Below are positions 1 to 8,874 of a DNA stretch of 64,000 nucleotides, one piece after another. The position numbers were made by a program, and so were the translations under genes. The notes below the pieces were generated by a model. That model did no database searches. It was given only the letters and a program-made list of their open reading frames with translations, and was not told the origin of the DNA. The DNA is from Streptomyces sp. RB17 (GTDB taxonomy: Bacteria; Actinomycetota; Actinomycetes; Streptomycetales; Streptomycetaceae). The stretch's first letter is position 1. Each line of letters opens with the position of its first letter. The stretch lies in NCBI RefSeq assembly GCF_009604455.1, contig NZ_WEGL01000001.1, forward strand, positions 434,001 through 498,000. The letters run 5' to 3'.

Positions 1-696
1 GCGCGCCTCACGGTCGTACACCGTGGTGTCGGGGCGGCCGCCGCCGGGCGCCGAACTGCCTTCCGTGGGCACCCAGAACGCGAGCGGATCGGAGACGACG
101 TCTTCCCTGAGCCTGGTCAGCGTGCGGGTGATCCGCTCCAGGTCGTCACCGGCGGGGTGCTCGCCGGGGCGTACGCCGACGGAGTGCGCGAGCTTGCGGG
201 TGCGCTGGAGTTCCGCGGCGAGTAAATCGATCCGCGCGGGCAGCGCCGACCACACCGCGTCGCAGGCCACGACCAGGTCCAGGCTCGTCGCGTACAGCTC
301 GTTCATCCGGTCCACCAGCGCGGACAGCGAGTAGGACTCGCTGAGCACCCCGTTCCCGGCCACGGTGACGGACTCGCCGCGCAGCAGACCGGTCAGCTCC
401 ACCAGGTCCTCGCGGCTGGACCAGCGGCGCCGGGCGCGGATCTCGCGGGCGGAGCGCAGGGCGGCCGCGTAGGCGTCGAAGTAGCCCCACAGCTGGGTGA
501 TCCGCGCCTCCGTCGCCTGCCAGCGTGCCTCGGTGACACCGGTCAGCTCGGCGCCTTCGAGGAGTCTGCGGCCCGCGTGGTCCTGCAGGGCCAGCAGCGA
601 GGTCTCGATCGCCTCGTGCTCCTGGCCGAGCCGCGCCAGCGCACGGTCCACCTCGTCCCGGTCCATCACCGGCCCGGCGGGGTCCGTGACGCCCAT
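1..696 (-). CDS. Coiled-coil protein of the glnX-glnH cassette (C-terminus cut by window edge)
   Basis: The frame is open from an ATG at 696 to the left edge, about 232 codons, so the C-terminus is missing. AGAGGTG lies just upstream of the ATG. The visible protein starts MGVTDPAGPVMDRDEVD and is rich in Leu, Ala, Glu and Arg with heptad-like spacing (for example LARLGQEHEAIETSLLAL), suggesting a soluble helical or coiled-coil protein. No signal peptide, membrane segment or catalytic motif is visible. It starts 41 bases after the glnH-like gene on the same strand and is probably co-transcribed with it. In mycobacteria the gene after glnH is pknG, so this may be an additional cassette member, with pknG expected further left outside the window. 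That placement is inference; the function of this protein is unknown. Confidence 0.7.
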   Translation of the reverse strand, partial: MGVTDPAGPVMDRDEVDRALARLGQEHEAIETSLLALQDHAGRRLLEGAELTGVTEARWQATEARITQLWGYFDAYAAALRSAREIRARRRWSSREDLVELTGLLRGESVTVAGNGVLSESYSLSALVDRMNELYATSLDLVVACDAVWSALPARIDLLAAELQRTRKLAHSVGVRPGEHPAGDDLERITRTLTRLREDVVSDPLAFWVPTEGSSAPGGGRPDTTVYDREAR

Positions 697-737
697 CGAT
701 CACCTCTCGCTGCTTCAAGTTCCCGGTCGGATGTGGC

Positions 738-1790
738 TCAACTCGCGCGCAGATACTGCGGCGCGGGCGGCTTGGACGCGCTGGAGTCCTTCCCCAGTGT
801 CGCCGACAGCCACGTGTCGTAGGAGGCCTGCCAGCCGCTGGAGCGGTAGCCCACCAGAATGCGGTTGACCCGGCGTACCAGATCGGAGGCGTCCTTCTTC
901 ATCGCCACGCCGTAGTACTCGGTGGTGAACGCCCCGCCCTTCAGTTCGACGGTCGGGTCCTGCGCGGCCTGGCTGGCGGCGAGCGCGCCGTCGGTCACCA
1001 CGGCGTCCACCTCGCCGAGTTGCAGCCGGACCAGGCAGTCGAGCTGGTTCGGGACGGTGGTGGAGATGTCCGTGGAGGCGGGCAGGGTGCCGTCCTTCTT
1101 GTCGGCGTCCAGCTTGGTGTACGCCGTCGAACCGGCCGCCGTGCAGATCCTCTTGTGCGCCAGCGTGCCGTTGTAGCCGGTGACGGACGACGACTTGGGT
1201 GCGAGGACCTGCTGCCCGGTCTTGAAGTAGGGCGCGGAGAACGCCACCTGGGACAGCCGGTCGCAGGTGATCGTCATGGTCCGTACGACCATGTCCACCC
1301 GCCCGTCCTGTATCGCGGAGATCCGCTGGCTGGTCGGGATCGCCTTGAACTGCACCGCGTCCGGGTCGCCGAGGATGTCCTGCGCTATCCGGTGCACCAG
1401 GTCGATGTCGAAGCCCTCCAGCTCCGCGCCCTGGGTGTTGGGGTTGCGGTAGCCCCAGTGGTAGCTGTTCTGGTCGACGCCGACGATCAGCTTCCGCTTG
1501 GCGCCCGTACGGGCCTTGATCGCGTCGATCGTCGGGCCGTCCGCGCCGGACGGCGACAGGGTCTGGTTCTGCGCCTCGGAGTCCTTGCAGTCCGCGGCAC
1601 GGGCCTGCACACCGGCGGCCACGGCCTGACCGGTGCGCTGCGGACGGTGCTGCGGCAGCTGCTGCGTGCACGGCAGCAGCAGGACGAACGCCAGCGCCAG
1701 CGCGCACAGCACCGCCATCGCGCCGACGCCGCCCCAGCCCCGCAGGGAGGCCCGTACACGTGCCGCGTACATCGTCATGCCCCCTGTCAC
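738..1790 (-). CDS. glnH: GlnH-like amino-acid-binding protein of a GlnX/PknG signalling cassette
   Basis: A 350-residue protein of the bacterial solute-binding family 3 (glutamate/glutamine type). One hydrophobic N-terminal segment (about residues 15-40) is followed by the binding fold with the family signatures LIVGVDQNSYHWGYRN, ELEGFDIDLVHRIA and RVDMVVRTMTITCDR. The segment ends in LLPC, a poor lipobox, so membrane anchoring by lipid is uncertain. The GTG start at 1790 overlaps the TGA of the upstream glnX-like gene and has CGGAG at good spacing. No ABC permease or ATPase is adjacent, which argues for a sensory rather than a transport role. In Mycobacterium tuberculosis GlnH passes external amino-acid signals through GlnX to the kinase PknG. 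Assignment to that system rests on gene order and protein type. Confidence 0.75.
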   Translation of the reverse strand: MTGGMTMYAARVRASLRGWGGVGAMAVLCALALAFVLLLPCTQQLPQHRPQRTGQAVAAGVQARAADCKDSEAQNQTLSPSGADGPTIDAIKARTGAKRKLIVGVDQNSYHWGYRNPNTQGAELEGFDIDLVHRIAQDILGDPDAVQFKAIPTSQRISAIQDGRVDMVVRTMTITCDRLSQVAFSAPYFKTGQQVLAPKSSSVTGYNGTLAHKRICTAAGSTAYTKLDADKKDGTLPASTDISTTVPNQLDCLVRLQLGEVDAVVTDGALAASQAAQDPTVELKGGAFTTEYYGVAMKKDASDLVRRVNRILVGYRSSGWQASYDTWLSATLGKDSSASKPPAPQYLRAS

Positions 1791-3223
1791 CGGTACTCCG
1801 AAAGCCTGCGGCCGATGCCGAAGACCGCGCCGGCCGCGCCGAGCACCGCGAGCACGGCCGCGCCCACCGGCAGCCCGGCCATGGCGTCCCGGCCGTCGCC
1901 GGCGGCCCGCGCGAACTCGTCCTGCTCATGCCCGATCGCCTGGGCGAGATTGCGGTCGACGCTGTCGAAGCACTCGCCGGTGGCGCCCTTGGCGCCGATC
2001 ACCTTGTCCAGCGCCTGCTGGTAGTTGCCGTTCTCGTCCTCGGTGCGGGCCGCGGTGTGGCGCTGCTTCCACACCGCCATGTTGCCCTCGGCCGACTTCA
2101 CCGGTGCGCTGCCGCCCTGGTCGTCGGCCAGCTTCGCGGCCTGGGTCAGGCCCTTGCCGAGGGTGGTCATGTCCTTGTCGAAGTCGTAGTAGTACGCGTC
2201 GTACGTCTGCCCGTCGACCGTGATGGTCTCGGCGCCGCGCGCCACCAGGCTCAGGTTCTCGTTGCCCCGCGCCTTCAGGGAGGCGATCCGGGCGTCGTGC
2301 AGCACGGTCAGCGAGCGGATGCCGTGGTCGTAGGAGCCGTTCAGCTCCGAGCGGGCCACCGCGTGCCCCACGACCAGCCACAGCAGGGCGATCGTGGTGG
2401 CGGCGGAGGCGGCGACCAGGCCGTGGTTGAGGACGCGGTTGGTGCGCCGGTACGTGCGGTGCTGGGCCCAGCCGAGCGCGGCCAGCGCGAGCACGCCGAG
2501 CGCGATGGCGACCCAGGGATACGGGGTGGCGTCGCCGTAGTCGGCGGCCAGCCGCTGGTTCTCCTTGGTGTAGAGGTCCTCCGCCGCCGGGAGCATCTCC
2601 TTCTGCATCTTCTCGTTGGCGTACCGCAGATACGCGCCGCCGACCGGGTAGCCCTGCCGGTTGTACGTCCGCGCCCGCTCGATGAGCCCCTTGTACTCGG
2701 GCAGCAGCTTGTTCAGCCGGGCGATGGTCGTCTCGGAGGCGGAGCCGGGCTCGGCGTTCGCGGCCGCGGTCACCAGCCCGGCGGCAGCGGTCCGGATGTC
2801 CTTCTCGTACCGGTCCCGGGAGGCGGCCGTCTCCTGTCCGCCGGCCAGGAACCCGCTGGAGGCGGCCGTGTTGGCGTCGGCCAGCGACCGGTAGATGTCC
2901 GCCGCGCCGGAACTGAGCGGCTGACTGCGGTGCAGCACGTCGTCGGCGGCGGCCGCCCGCTCACTGGCCTGCCAGGCCGTGACCGCGCCGAACGCCACGA
3001 CCAGCAGCGCCAGTACGGCCCCGATGAGCCGCAGCCGGCCCGGCTCGGTGGTCGCCGCGCCCCGCAGCCGGTCGACGCCCTCGGCGAAGGCGGTGCGCCG
3101 GGCGGACGGCGCGGGCGGGCCGGCGGGGGCGGGATGGGCGGGCTGACGCGGGATGCCGGGGGCGGCGGCCATGCCGGGGCCCGCCGGTGGCGGCGCTGCT
3201 GTGCTCTTCGGCGGGTGTGTCAC
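1787..3223 (-). CDS. glnX: GlnX-like four-helix transmembrane sensor
   Basis: A 478-residue protein with a Pro/Ala-rich cytoplasmic N-terminus and four predicted membrane segments, at about residues 64-84, 235-253, 269-287 and 450-470. Two helical extracytoplasmic regions lie between segments 1-2 and 3-4 and are rich in Ala, Lys and Glu, as in chemoreceptor-like sensor bundles. GTG at 3223 was chosen over an in-frame start 24 codons upstream because GGGGGAGG precedes it directly. The gene overlaps the glnH-like gene (TGA inside GTGA), implying tight co-expression. Mycobacterial GlnX is a membrane protein of similar size encoded next to glnH and pknG that relays amino-acid status to PknG. No HAMP or kinase domain is visible here, consistent with a partner kinase encoded elsewhere. 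Confidence 0.7.
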   Translation of the reverse strand: MTHPPKSTAAPPPAGPGMAAAPGIPRQPAHPAPAGPPAPSARRTAFAEGVDRLRGAATTEPGRLRLIGAVLALLVVAFGAVTAWQASERAAAADDVLHRSQPLSSGAADIYRSLADANTAASSGFLAGGQETAASRDRYEKDIRTAAAGLVTAAANAEPGSASETTIARLNKLLPEYKGLIERARTYNRQGYPVGGAYLRYANEKMQKEMLPAAEDLYTKENQRLAADYGDATPYPWVAIALGVLALAALGWAQHRTYRRTNRVLNHGLVAASAATTIALLWLVVGHAVARSELNGSYDHGIRSLTVLHDARIASLKARGNENLSLVARGAETITVDGQTYDAYYYDFDKDMTTLGKGLTQAAKLADDQGGSAPVKSAEGNMAVWKQRHTAARTEDENGNYQQALDKVIGAKGATGECFDSVDRNLAQAIGHEQDEFARAAGDGRDAMAGLPVGAAVLAVLGAAGAVFGIGRRLSEYR

Positions 3224-3391
3224 TCGACCTCCCCCAGGGTCATCCGTTCGCCGCCAAGTATCGCCGCCCGGACCGACATCCGCACCGGCCTTCACTGGAT
3301 CTTGATCGGATCGCAGTGTGCGCTGCTCATGAATACGCCGTGTGCAACTGTTCGGTTCCCCCGGGTCGGCTACCTCTCGCAGTACCCCCGC

Positions 3392-4375
3392 TCACCCTTC
3401 CCAGTGACCCCGCGCCCGTTCCCCTGCCTCCGGGGCCGCGCCCAGTCGGTCCAGGCCCAGCAGGGCCGCGCCCAGGACCGGGCTCGCCGTGACCACGTGG
3501 ACGTCGGCCTTGGGGGCGCGGGCGGTCAGCAGGTCGCGGATGCCGTCGTCGAGCAGGGCGTGACCGGCGGTCAGGACGCTGCCGCCCAGCAGGACCGGCG
3601 TCTCCTCGTCGAGCAGGTCCAGGCGGGTCAGCGCCACCGTGGCCATCACCGCGACCTCCTCCGCGAGCCGGTCGACGATCGAGCGGGCCACCGCGTCGCC
3701 CTCGGCGGCCGTCGCGAAGAGCACCGGGGTCAGCTCGTGCCGGCGGTCGTGGCCGACGTGCTCCAGGTGGAGTGCCTCGATCAGCGCGTACATCGTCGGC
3801 AGGCCGAAGTGGCCGGGCAGGGTGCGAGCGAGCGCCGTCGGCTCGCCGCGGCCGTCCTCCGCGCGGGCCGCGAACCACAGCGCCTCCTCCGCCAGGCCCC
3901 AGCCCCCGCCCCAGTCACCGGAGATACGGCCGATGGCGGGAAAGCGCGCGGTACGGCCGTCGGGGCGCATCCCGACGCAGTTGATGCCCGCCCCGCACAC
4001 CACGGCCACCCCGCGCGGCTCGGCTACGCCCGCCCTCAGGATCGCGAAGGTGTCGTTGCGCACCTCCACCGACGCGCCCCAGCCGCGCGCCCGGAGCGCG
4101 GTCGCCAACTGCTCCTCCTCGACGGGGAGATCGGCGTTGGCGAGACACGCCGAGACGTGCGAGACGGACGTGACACCCGCGTCCGCGAAGGCGCGCCCCA
4201 CCGGGTCGGCCAGCGCGTCCAGCGCCGCCGCAACCCCCACCGCGGGCGGCCGGAAACCACCGCCGCGGGCCGTGGCCAGTACCTCCCCGGCGGCGGTGAC
4301 CACGGCCACGTCGGTCTTGCTGTTGCCGGCGTCGATGGCGAGAACCCCTGCGGGAAGAGGTGAGGTCAGGCCCAC
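3392..4375 (-). CDS. csnK: CsnK-like amino-sugar kinase (BadF/BadG/BcrA/BcrD ATPase family)
   Basis: A 327-residue ASKHA-fold kinase expected to phosphorylate glucosamine or N-acetylglucosamine released from imported chitosan oligomers. The N-terminal phosphate-1 motif reads VLAIDAGNSKTDVAVV; VVCGAGINCVG and RISGDWGGGWGLAEEAL are typical of bacterial GlcNAc/GlcN kinases of this family, and VLLGGSVLTAG is the adenosine motif. The GTG start at 4375 lies inside the end of csnH (10-base overlap) with GGGAG 8 bases upstream, so translation is probably coupled. It is the last gene of the csnR-K operon, matching the order described for Streptomyces coelicolor/lividans. Family membership is clear; the exact amino sugar is inferred from context. 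Confidence 0.85.
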   Translation of the reverse strand: MGLTSPLPAGVLAIDAGNSKTDVAVVTAAGEVLATARGGGFRPPAVGVAAALDALADPVGRAFADAGVTSVSHVSACLANADLPVEEEQLATALRARGWGASVEVRNDTFAILRAGVAEPRGVAVVCGAGINCVGMRPDGRTARFPAIGRISGDWGGGWGLAEEALWFAARAEDGRGEPTALARTLPGHFGLPTMYALIEALHLEHVGHDRRHELTPVLFATAAEGDAVARSIVDRLAEEVAVMATVALTRLDLLDEETPVLLGGSVLTAGHALLDDGIRDLLTARAPKADVHVVTASPVLGAALLGLDRLGAAPEAGERARGHWEG

Positions 4376-5631
4376 GCGAGGTGCTCCCGGTTGTGTGCGA
4401 TCAGCTGGTCGGTGAGGGCGTCGGCGTACGTGTACTGGCCGATCAGCGGATGGGCGAGCAGGGCGCGGAAGACGCGGTCGCGGCCGCCGCGCAGCGCCGC
4501 CTCCAGGGCCAGGTCCTCGTACGCCGTCACGTTCGCGATCAGCCCGGAGAACAGGGGGTCCGGCTCCGGCACCGGCAGCGGGACCGGGCCGGCCGGCCCG
4601 ACCGCCGCCTGCACCTCGATCACCGCGTCGTCGGGGAGGAAGGGCAGTGTGCCCTTGTTGAAGGCGTTCACCACCTGGTAGGGGCTGCCGCCCCCGCCCA
4701 GCAGCGCCGCCGCCAGGTCCACGGCCGCCTCCGAGTAGTAGGCGCCGCCGCGCCTGGCGAGCAGCGCCGGTTTCTCGTCCAGGGCCGGGTCGCCGTACAT
4801 CGTCAGCAACTCCCGCTCCATGGCGGCCACTTCCGCGGCCCGGGACGGCTTGGTCCGCAGTTCGCGTACGACCTCGTCGTGGGCGTAGTAGTAGCGCAGG
4901 TAGTAGGAGGGGACCACGCCGAGGCGGTCCAGGAGGGGGCGCGGGAGGTGCAGGTCGTCGGCGACGGTGTCGCCGTGCTCGGCCAGCAGCTTGGGCAGGA
5001 CGTTCTCGCCCTCGGGGCCGCCCAGCCGTACCGCCGTCTCCCAGGTGAGGTGGTTGAGCCCGACGTGGGCGAGATGGACGTCGGCCGGGGCCACGCCCAG
5101 CAGCCCCGCGAACTTCCGCTGGAAGCCGATCGCCACGTTGCACAGGCCGACCGCCCGGTGCCCGGCCTGGAGCAGGGCGCGGGTGACGATGCCGACCGGG
5201 TTGGTGAAGTCGATGATCCACGCGCGCGGGTTGGCACGGCGGACGCGTTCGGCGATGTCGAGGACGACCGGGACCGTGCGCAGCGCCTTGGCCAGGCCGC
5301 CCGCGCCGGTGGTCTCCTGGCCGACGCAGCCGCACTCCAGCGGCCAGGTCTCGTCCTGCTCGCGGGCCGCCTGGCCGCCGACGCGCAGTTGGAGCAGCAC
5401 GGCGTCGGCGCCGTCGACGCCGGCGTCCAGGTCGGCGGTGGTGACGATCCGGCCGGGGTGACCCTGTTTGGCGAAGATCCGCCGGGCCAGCCCGCCCACC
5501 AGTTCCAGGCGCTCCGCCGCCGGATCCACGAGGACGAGTTCCTCGACCGGCAGGGTGTCCCTCAGGCGTGCGAAGCCGTCGATGAGTTCGGGGGTGTAGG
5601 TCGAGCCGCCGCCGACCACGGTGAGCTTCAT
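4366..5631 (-). CDS. csnH: GH4 family glycosidase, CsnH-like
   Basis: A 421-residue family 4 glycoside hydrolase of the 6-phospho-beta-glucosidase type. GH4 enzymes use NAD+ and a divalent metal, with a redox-assisted elimination mechanism. The N-terminus VVGGGSTYTPELIDGF is the NAD-binding loop; VGGQAAREQDE and FTNPVGIVTRAL are family blocks. GLCNVAIGFQ and HVGLNHLTW carry the Cys and His expected to bind the metal. Its place between the csnEFG transporter genes and the kinase csnK suggests cleavage of imported glucosamine oligosaccharides. There are 7 bases between it and csnG, and it overlaps csnK by 10. Whether the substrate is phosphorylated cannot be told from sequence. Confidence 0.87.
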   Translation of the reverse strand: MKLTVVGGGSTYTPELIDGFARLRDTLPVEELVLVDPAAERLELVGGLARRIFAKQGHPGRIVTTADLDAGVDGADAVLLQLRVGGQAAREQDETWPLECGCVGQETTGAGGLAKALRTVPVVLDIAERVRRANPRAWIIDFTNPVGIVTRALLQAGHRAVGLCNVAIGFQRKFAGLLGVAPADVHLAHVGLNHLTWETAVRLGGPEGENVLPKLLAEHGDTVADDLHLPRPLLDRLGVVPSYYLRYYYAHDEVVRELRTKPSRAAEVAAMERELLTMYGDPALDEKPALLARRGGAYYSEAAVDLAAALLGGGGSPYQVVNAFNKGTLPFLPDDAVIEVQAAVGPAGPVPLPVPEPDPLFSGLIANVTAYEDLALEAALRGGRDRVFRALLAHPLIGQYTYADALTDQLIAHNREHLAWA

Positions 5632-5638
5632 GTATGGG

Positions 5639-6535
5639 TTAACCCTTCACTCCGGTGAGCGTGACGCCCTCGACGAACGCCTTCTGGGCGAAGAAGAACA
5701 CGAGGATCACGGGGGCCATGACCAGCACGGTCGCGGCCATCGTGAGGTTCCAGTCGGTGTGGTGGGCGCCCTTGAAGGACTCCAGGCCGTAACTCAGCGT
5801 CCACGCGCCGGGGTTCTCGGACGCGTAGATCTGCGGGCCGAAGTAGTCGTTCCAGGCGTAGAAGAACTGGAAGAGTGCGACGGCGGCGATGCCCGGCCTG
5901 GCCATGGGCAGGACGACCTTCAGCAGCGTCCTGAGGTCTCCGCAGCCGTCCACCCGCGCCGCGTCCAGGTACTCGTTCGGGATCGTCATCAGGAACTGGC
6001 GCAGCAGGAAGATGGAGAACGCGTCGCCGAACGCCATCGGGATGATCAGCGGCCACAGCGTGCCGGACAGGTCCAGCTGCTTCGCCCAGAACAGGTACAT
6101 CGGGATGATGATCACCTGTGGCGGCAGCATCATCATCGAGATCACCAGCATCAGCGACAGATTGCGGCCCCGGAAGCGGAACTTGGCGAGCGCGTACGCC
6201 ACCGGGATCGAGGTGACGACGGTGAGCACGGTGCCCAGGCCGGCGTAGATCAGCGTGTTCTTCCACCAGGTCAGGAAGCCGGGCGTGTCGAAGACCTTCT
6301 GGTAGTTGCCCCACTCCCAGGTGTGCGGGATCAGATCGCGGCTGAGCGCCTGGGTGTCGCTCATCAGCGAGGTCAGGAACACGAACACGAAGGGAAGGGT
6401 GAAGAACAGCGCGGCGGCGACACCGAGGGAGTGGACCGCGATCCACTCGAACAGCGCCCTGCGCCGGGCCGCGCGCTCGGCCACGGACACGACCGGGGGT
6501 GCCGGCTTCACCGGCTGGTCCAGTACTTGGGTCAT
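5639..6535 (-). CDS. csnG: Sugar ABC transporter permease, CsnG-like (MalG family)
   Basis: A 298-residue CUT1 inner-membrane permease with six hydrophobic segments. The cytoplasmic EAA loop EYLDAARVDGCGDLRTLLKV near residue 200 would dock the ATPase. It starts 2 bases after csnF. The operon encodes no ATPase; Streptomyces CUT1 systems commonly share the multi-sugar ATPase MsiK encoded elsewhere, and that is assumed here. Together with CsnE and CsnF it should import chitosan oligosaccharides. Confidence 0.87.
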   Translation of the reverse strand: MTQVLDQPVKPAPPVVSVAERAARRRALFEWIAVHSLGVAAALFFTLPFVFVFLTSLMSDTQALSRDLIPHTWEWGNYQKVFDTPGFLTWWKNTLIYAGLGTVLTVVTSIPVAYALAKFRFRGRNLSLMLVISMMMLPPQVIIIPMYLFWAKQLDLSGTLWPLIIPMAFGDAFSIFLLRQFLMTIPNEYLDAARVDGCGDLRTLLKVVLPMARPGIAAVALFQFFYAWNDYFGPQIYASENPGAWTLSYGLESFKGAHHTDWNLTMAATVLVMAPVILVFFFAQKAFVEGVTLTGVKG

Positions 6536-6537
6536 GG

Positions 6538-7479
6538 TCAGTCACCTGCCTGGATGAGACCGCCCCGGCGCCGCATCAGGAACCCGGTGAACACCATCGA
6601 CAGGGCGAACAGCACCAGCGCCACCACGCAGGCCGAGCCGTAGTCGAAGCGCTGGAAGCCGAGGTTGTAGACGAGCTGGGGGAGGGTGAGGGTGGACTTG
6701 TCCGGGTAGCCGGGCTCGAACTGGGTGCCCGCGCCCTGGATCACCCCGGAGGCGACCTTCCCGGCGATCAGCGGCTGGGTGTAGTACTGCATGGTCTGGA
6801 TCACGCCGGTGACGACCGCGAACATCACGATCGGGGAGATGTTCGGCAGGGTGACGTACCGGAAGCGCTGCCAGGCCGAGGCCCCGTCCAGCTCGGCCGC
6901 CTCGTACTGCTCGGTCGGCACGTCCAGCAGCGCGGCCATGAAGATGACCATGAGGTCGCCGATGCCCCACAGCGCCAGCAGGGTCAGGGCCGGCTTGGAC
7001 CAGGCGGGGTCGTTGAACCAGCCCGGCGCCGGGATGCCCACCTTCTGCAGGATCGAGTTGACCGGGCCCGTGCCGGGGTTGAGCAGGAAGGCGAAGGCCA
7101 TGGTCGCGGCGACCGGCGGGGCCAGGTACGGCAGGTAGAACAGGGTGCGGAAGACCCCCGTGCCCGCCTTGATCTTGGTGATGAGCAGTCCGATGCCGAG
7201 CCCGAAGACGACCCGGAGCGTCACCATCACCAGCACCAGCCACAGCGTGTTGCGCAGGGCCGGCCAGAAGAGAGGGTAGTGCTCGAAGACGTAACGCCAG
7301 TTCTTCCCTCCGCTCCACGTCGGCGGCCTGAAGCCGTCGTAGTGCATGAAGGAGAAATAGACCGTCGAGATCAGCGGATACGCGAAGAAGACCGCGAAGC
7401 CGATCAGCCAGGGCGACATGAAGGCGACGGTGCGAAGCGCCGCGCGGCGGCGCTTCGACGCCAGAGTGACCGTACTCAT
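6538..7479 (-). CDS. csnF: Sugar ABC transporter permease, CsnF-like (MalF family)
   Basis: A 313-residue CUT1 permease. After a basic N-terminus there are about six membrane segments; the EAA loop EQYEAAELDGASAWQRFRYV is near residue 200. The gene follows csnE after 3 bases and precedes csnG by 2, so the three transport genes form one translational unit. It is the MalF-type partner of CsnG in the same heterodimeric channel. Confidence 0.87.
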   Translation of the reverse strand: MSTVTLASKRRRAALRTVAFMSPWLIGFAVFFAYPLISTVYFSFMHYDGFRPPTWSGGKNWRYVFEHYPLFWPALRNTLWLVLVMVTLRVVFGLGIGLLITKIKAGTGVFRTLFYLPYLAPPVAATMAFAFLLNPGTGPVNSILQKVGIPAPGWFNDPAWSKPALTLLALWGIGDLMVIFMAALLDVPTEQYEAAELDGASAWQRFRYVTLPNISPIVMFAVVTGVIQTMQYYTQPLIAGKVASGVIQGAGTQFEPGYPDKSTLTLPQLVYNLGFQRFDYGSACVVALVLFALSMVFTGFLMRRRGGLIQAGD

Positions 7480-7482
7480 CGG

Positions 7483-8826
7483 CTACTTCGCCTGCGCGAT
7501 GTCCGTGTCGATCTGCGCGGCCGTCTTCTTCAGCCCGGCCTTCAGATCGGTGACCTTGCCGCTTTCGTAGTCGTACCCGAACTGCTGGATCGTCACCAGG
7601 TACTGGCCGCCGTTGATGGAGGCGGGAGTCGTGGCCGAGTTCGGGTCGGCGGCGATGTCGAGAAACGTCTTGAAGCGAGGGTCGTACGTCAGCTTCGGGG
7701 ATTTCAGCGCGGCCAGCGTGGACGGCACGTTGTGGATGTCGTCGGCGAATCCGACCACGGCGTTCGTGTCCGTCGTGATGTACTTGACGAATTCCCAGGC
7801 CGCGTTCTGCTTGTGGCTGGTGGCGGCGATGCCCGCGACGGTGCCGGTGATGTAGCCCTTGCCGTACTGCGCGACCTGCTCGTCGGGCACGGGCAGCGGG
7901 GCCACTCCGATCTCGAACTTCGGCTTGGCCTGCTCGGCCATCCCGAGCCGCCACTCGCCGTCGAGCTGCATGGCGACCTGACCGGTGTGGAAGGGGTGCT
8001 TGGGGCCCCACTCGTCACCCAGCGTCGCCCGGAACTTCTCCAGCTTCTGGAATCCGCCGAGTTCGTCCACGAGCCGCTTCTGGAGTGCGAAGCCCTTCTC
8101 GAAAGCCGGGTCCTTGGCGAGGTCCGACTTGCCGTCCTTGTCGAAGTACGTCGGCGAGAACTGGGCGAAGTAGTGCTCGGTGGTGGACTCCCAGCCGTGG
8201 TAGTCCGGCATGAATCCGAGCTGCTTGTAGGAGTCCCCGTCGGTGATGGTCAGCTTCTTGGCGTCGGCCTCGAACTCGGACCAGGTCTTCGGCGGATTCG
8301 CGATACCGGCCTTCTCGAACGCCGTCTTGTTGTAGTAGAGCCCGTACGCGTCACCGAGAAGCGGCACCGTGCAGCGGTTGCCGTCGAACTGGGTGTACTC
8401 GTTCATGGGCTTCGGGAACGTCTTCTCGGGGTCGATCCCGGACTTCTTGAAGAAGGGGTTGAGGTCGACCAGCGCGCCCGAGGAACAGAACTTGCCCACA
8501 TTGTTGGTGGTGAACGAGGAGATCACGTCCGGCGCCTTGTCGCCGCCCGACCGCAGCGCCTGGTTGATCTTGTCGTCCGTCATGTTGCCGACGACGTTCA
8601 CATGGATGTTGGGGTGCGCCTTCTCGAAGCCGGCGACCAGGGATGTGACGGCCTTCACCTCGTTCGGCGCGCTCCAGGCGTGCCAGAAGTTGATGGTGGT
8701 GTCCTTCGAGGCGTCGTCCGTGGCGCCCGAGTTGGACTGGCCGGTGCAGGCGGTGGTGAGCAGAGCCAGCGACGCGGTCAGGACAAAAGCCGTCTTTCGG
8801 GCAACTGAAGGTATGACGTCGGGCAT
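7483..8826 (-). CDS. csnE: Chitosan-oligosaccharide-binding lipoprotein, CsnE-like
   Basis: A 447-residue extracellular solute-binding protein family 1 member. The N-terminus MPDVIPSVARKTAFVLTASL is a signal peptide followed by LLTTAC, so the mature protein probably begins at Cys27 and is lipid-anchored. The mature part opens TINFWHAWSAPNEVKAV, typical of CUT1 sugar-binding proteins, and contains DAYGLYYNKTAFEKAGI. GGGAGACC precedes the ATG. It lies 48 bases after csnR and directly ahead of csnF. The ligand (glucosamine oligosaccharide) is inferred from the operon, not from residues. Confidence 0.87.
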   Translation of the reverse strand: MPDVIPSVARKTAFVLTASLALLTTACTGQSNSGATDDASKDTTINFWHAWSAPNEVKAVTSLVAGFEKAHPNIHVNVVGNMTDDKINQALRSGGDKAPDVISSFTTNNVGKFCSSGALVDLNPFFKKSGIDPEKTFPKPMNEYTQFDGNRCTVPLLGDAYGLYYNKTAFEKAGIANPPKTWSEFEADAKKLTITDGDSYKQLGFMPDYHGWESTTEHYFAQFSPTYFDKDGKSDLAKDPAFEKGFALQKRLVDELGGFQKLEKFRATLGDEWGPKHPFHTGQVAMQLDGEWRLGMAEQAKPKFEIGVAPLPVPDEQVAQYGKGYITGTVAGIAATSHKQNAAWEFVKYITTDTNAVVGFADDIHNVPSTLAALKSPKLTYDPRFKTFLDIAADPNSATTPASINGGQYLVTIQQFGYDYESGKVTDLKAGLKKTAAQIDTDIAQAK

Positions 8827-8874
8827 GGCGAGGTCTCCCTGGGGCGGGTGGACGGAGGAGGGTGCTGCCGGGGG

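Noticed and set aside
738..1790. An ordinary amino-acid ABC importer
   Set aside because: No permease or ATPase gene is adjacent, and the neighbour is a sensor-type membrane protein.
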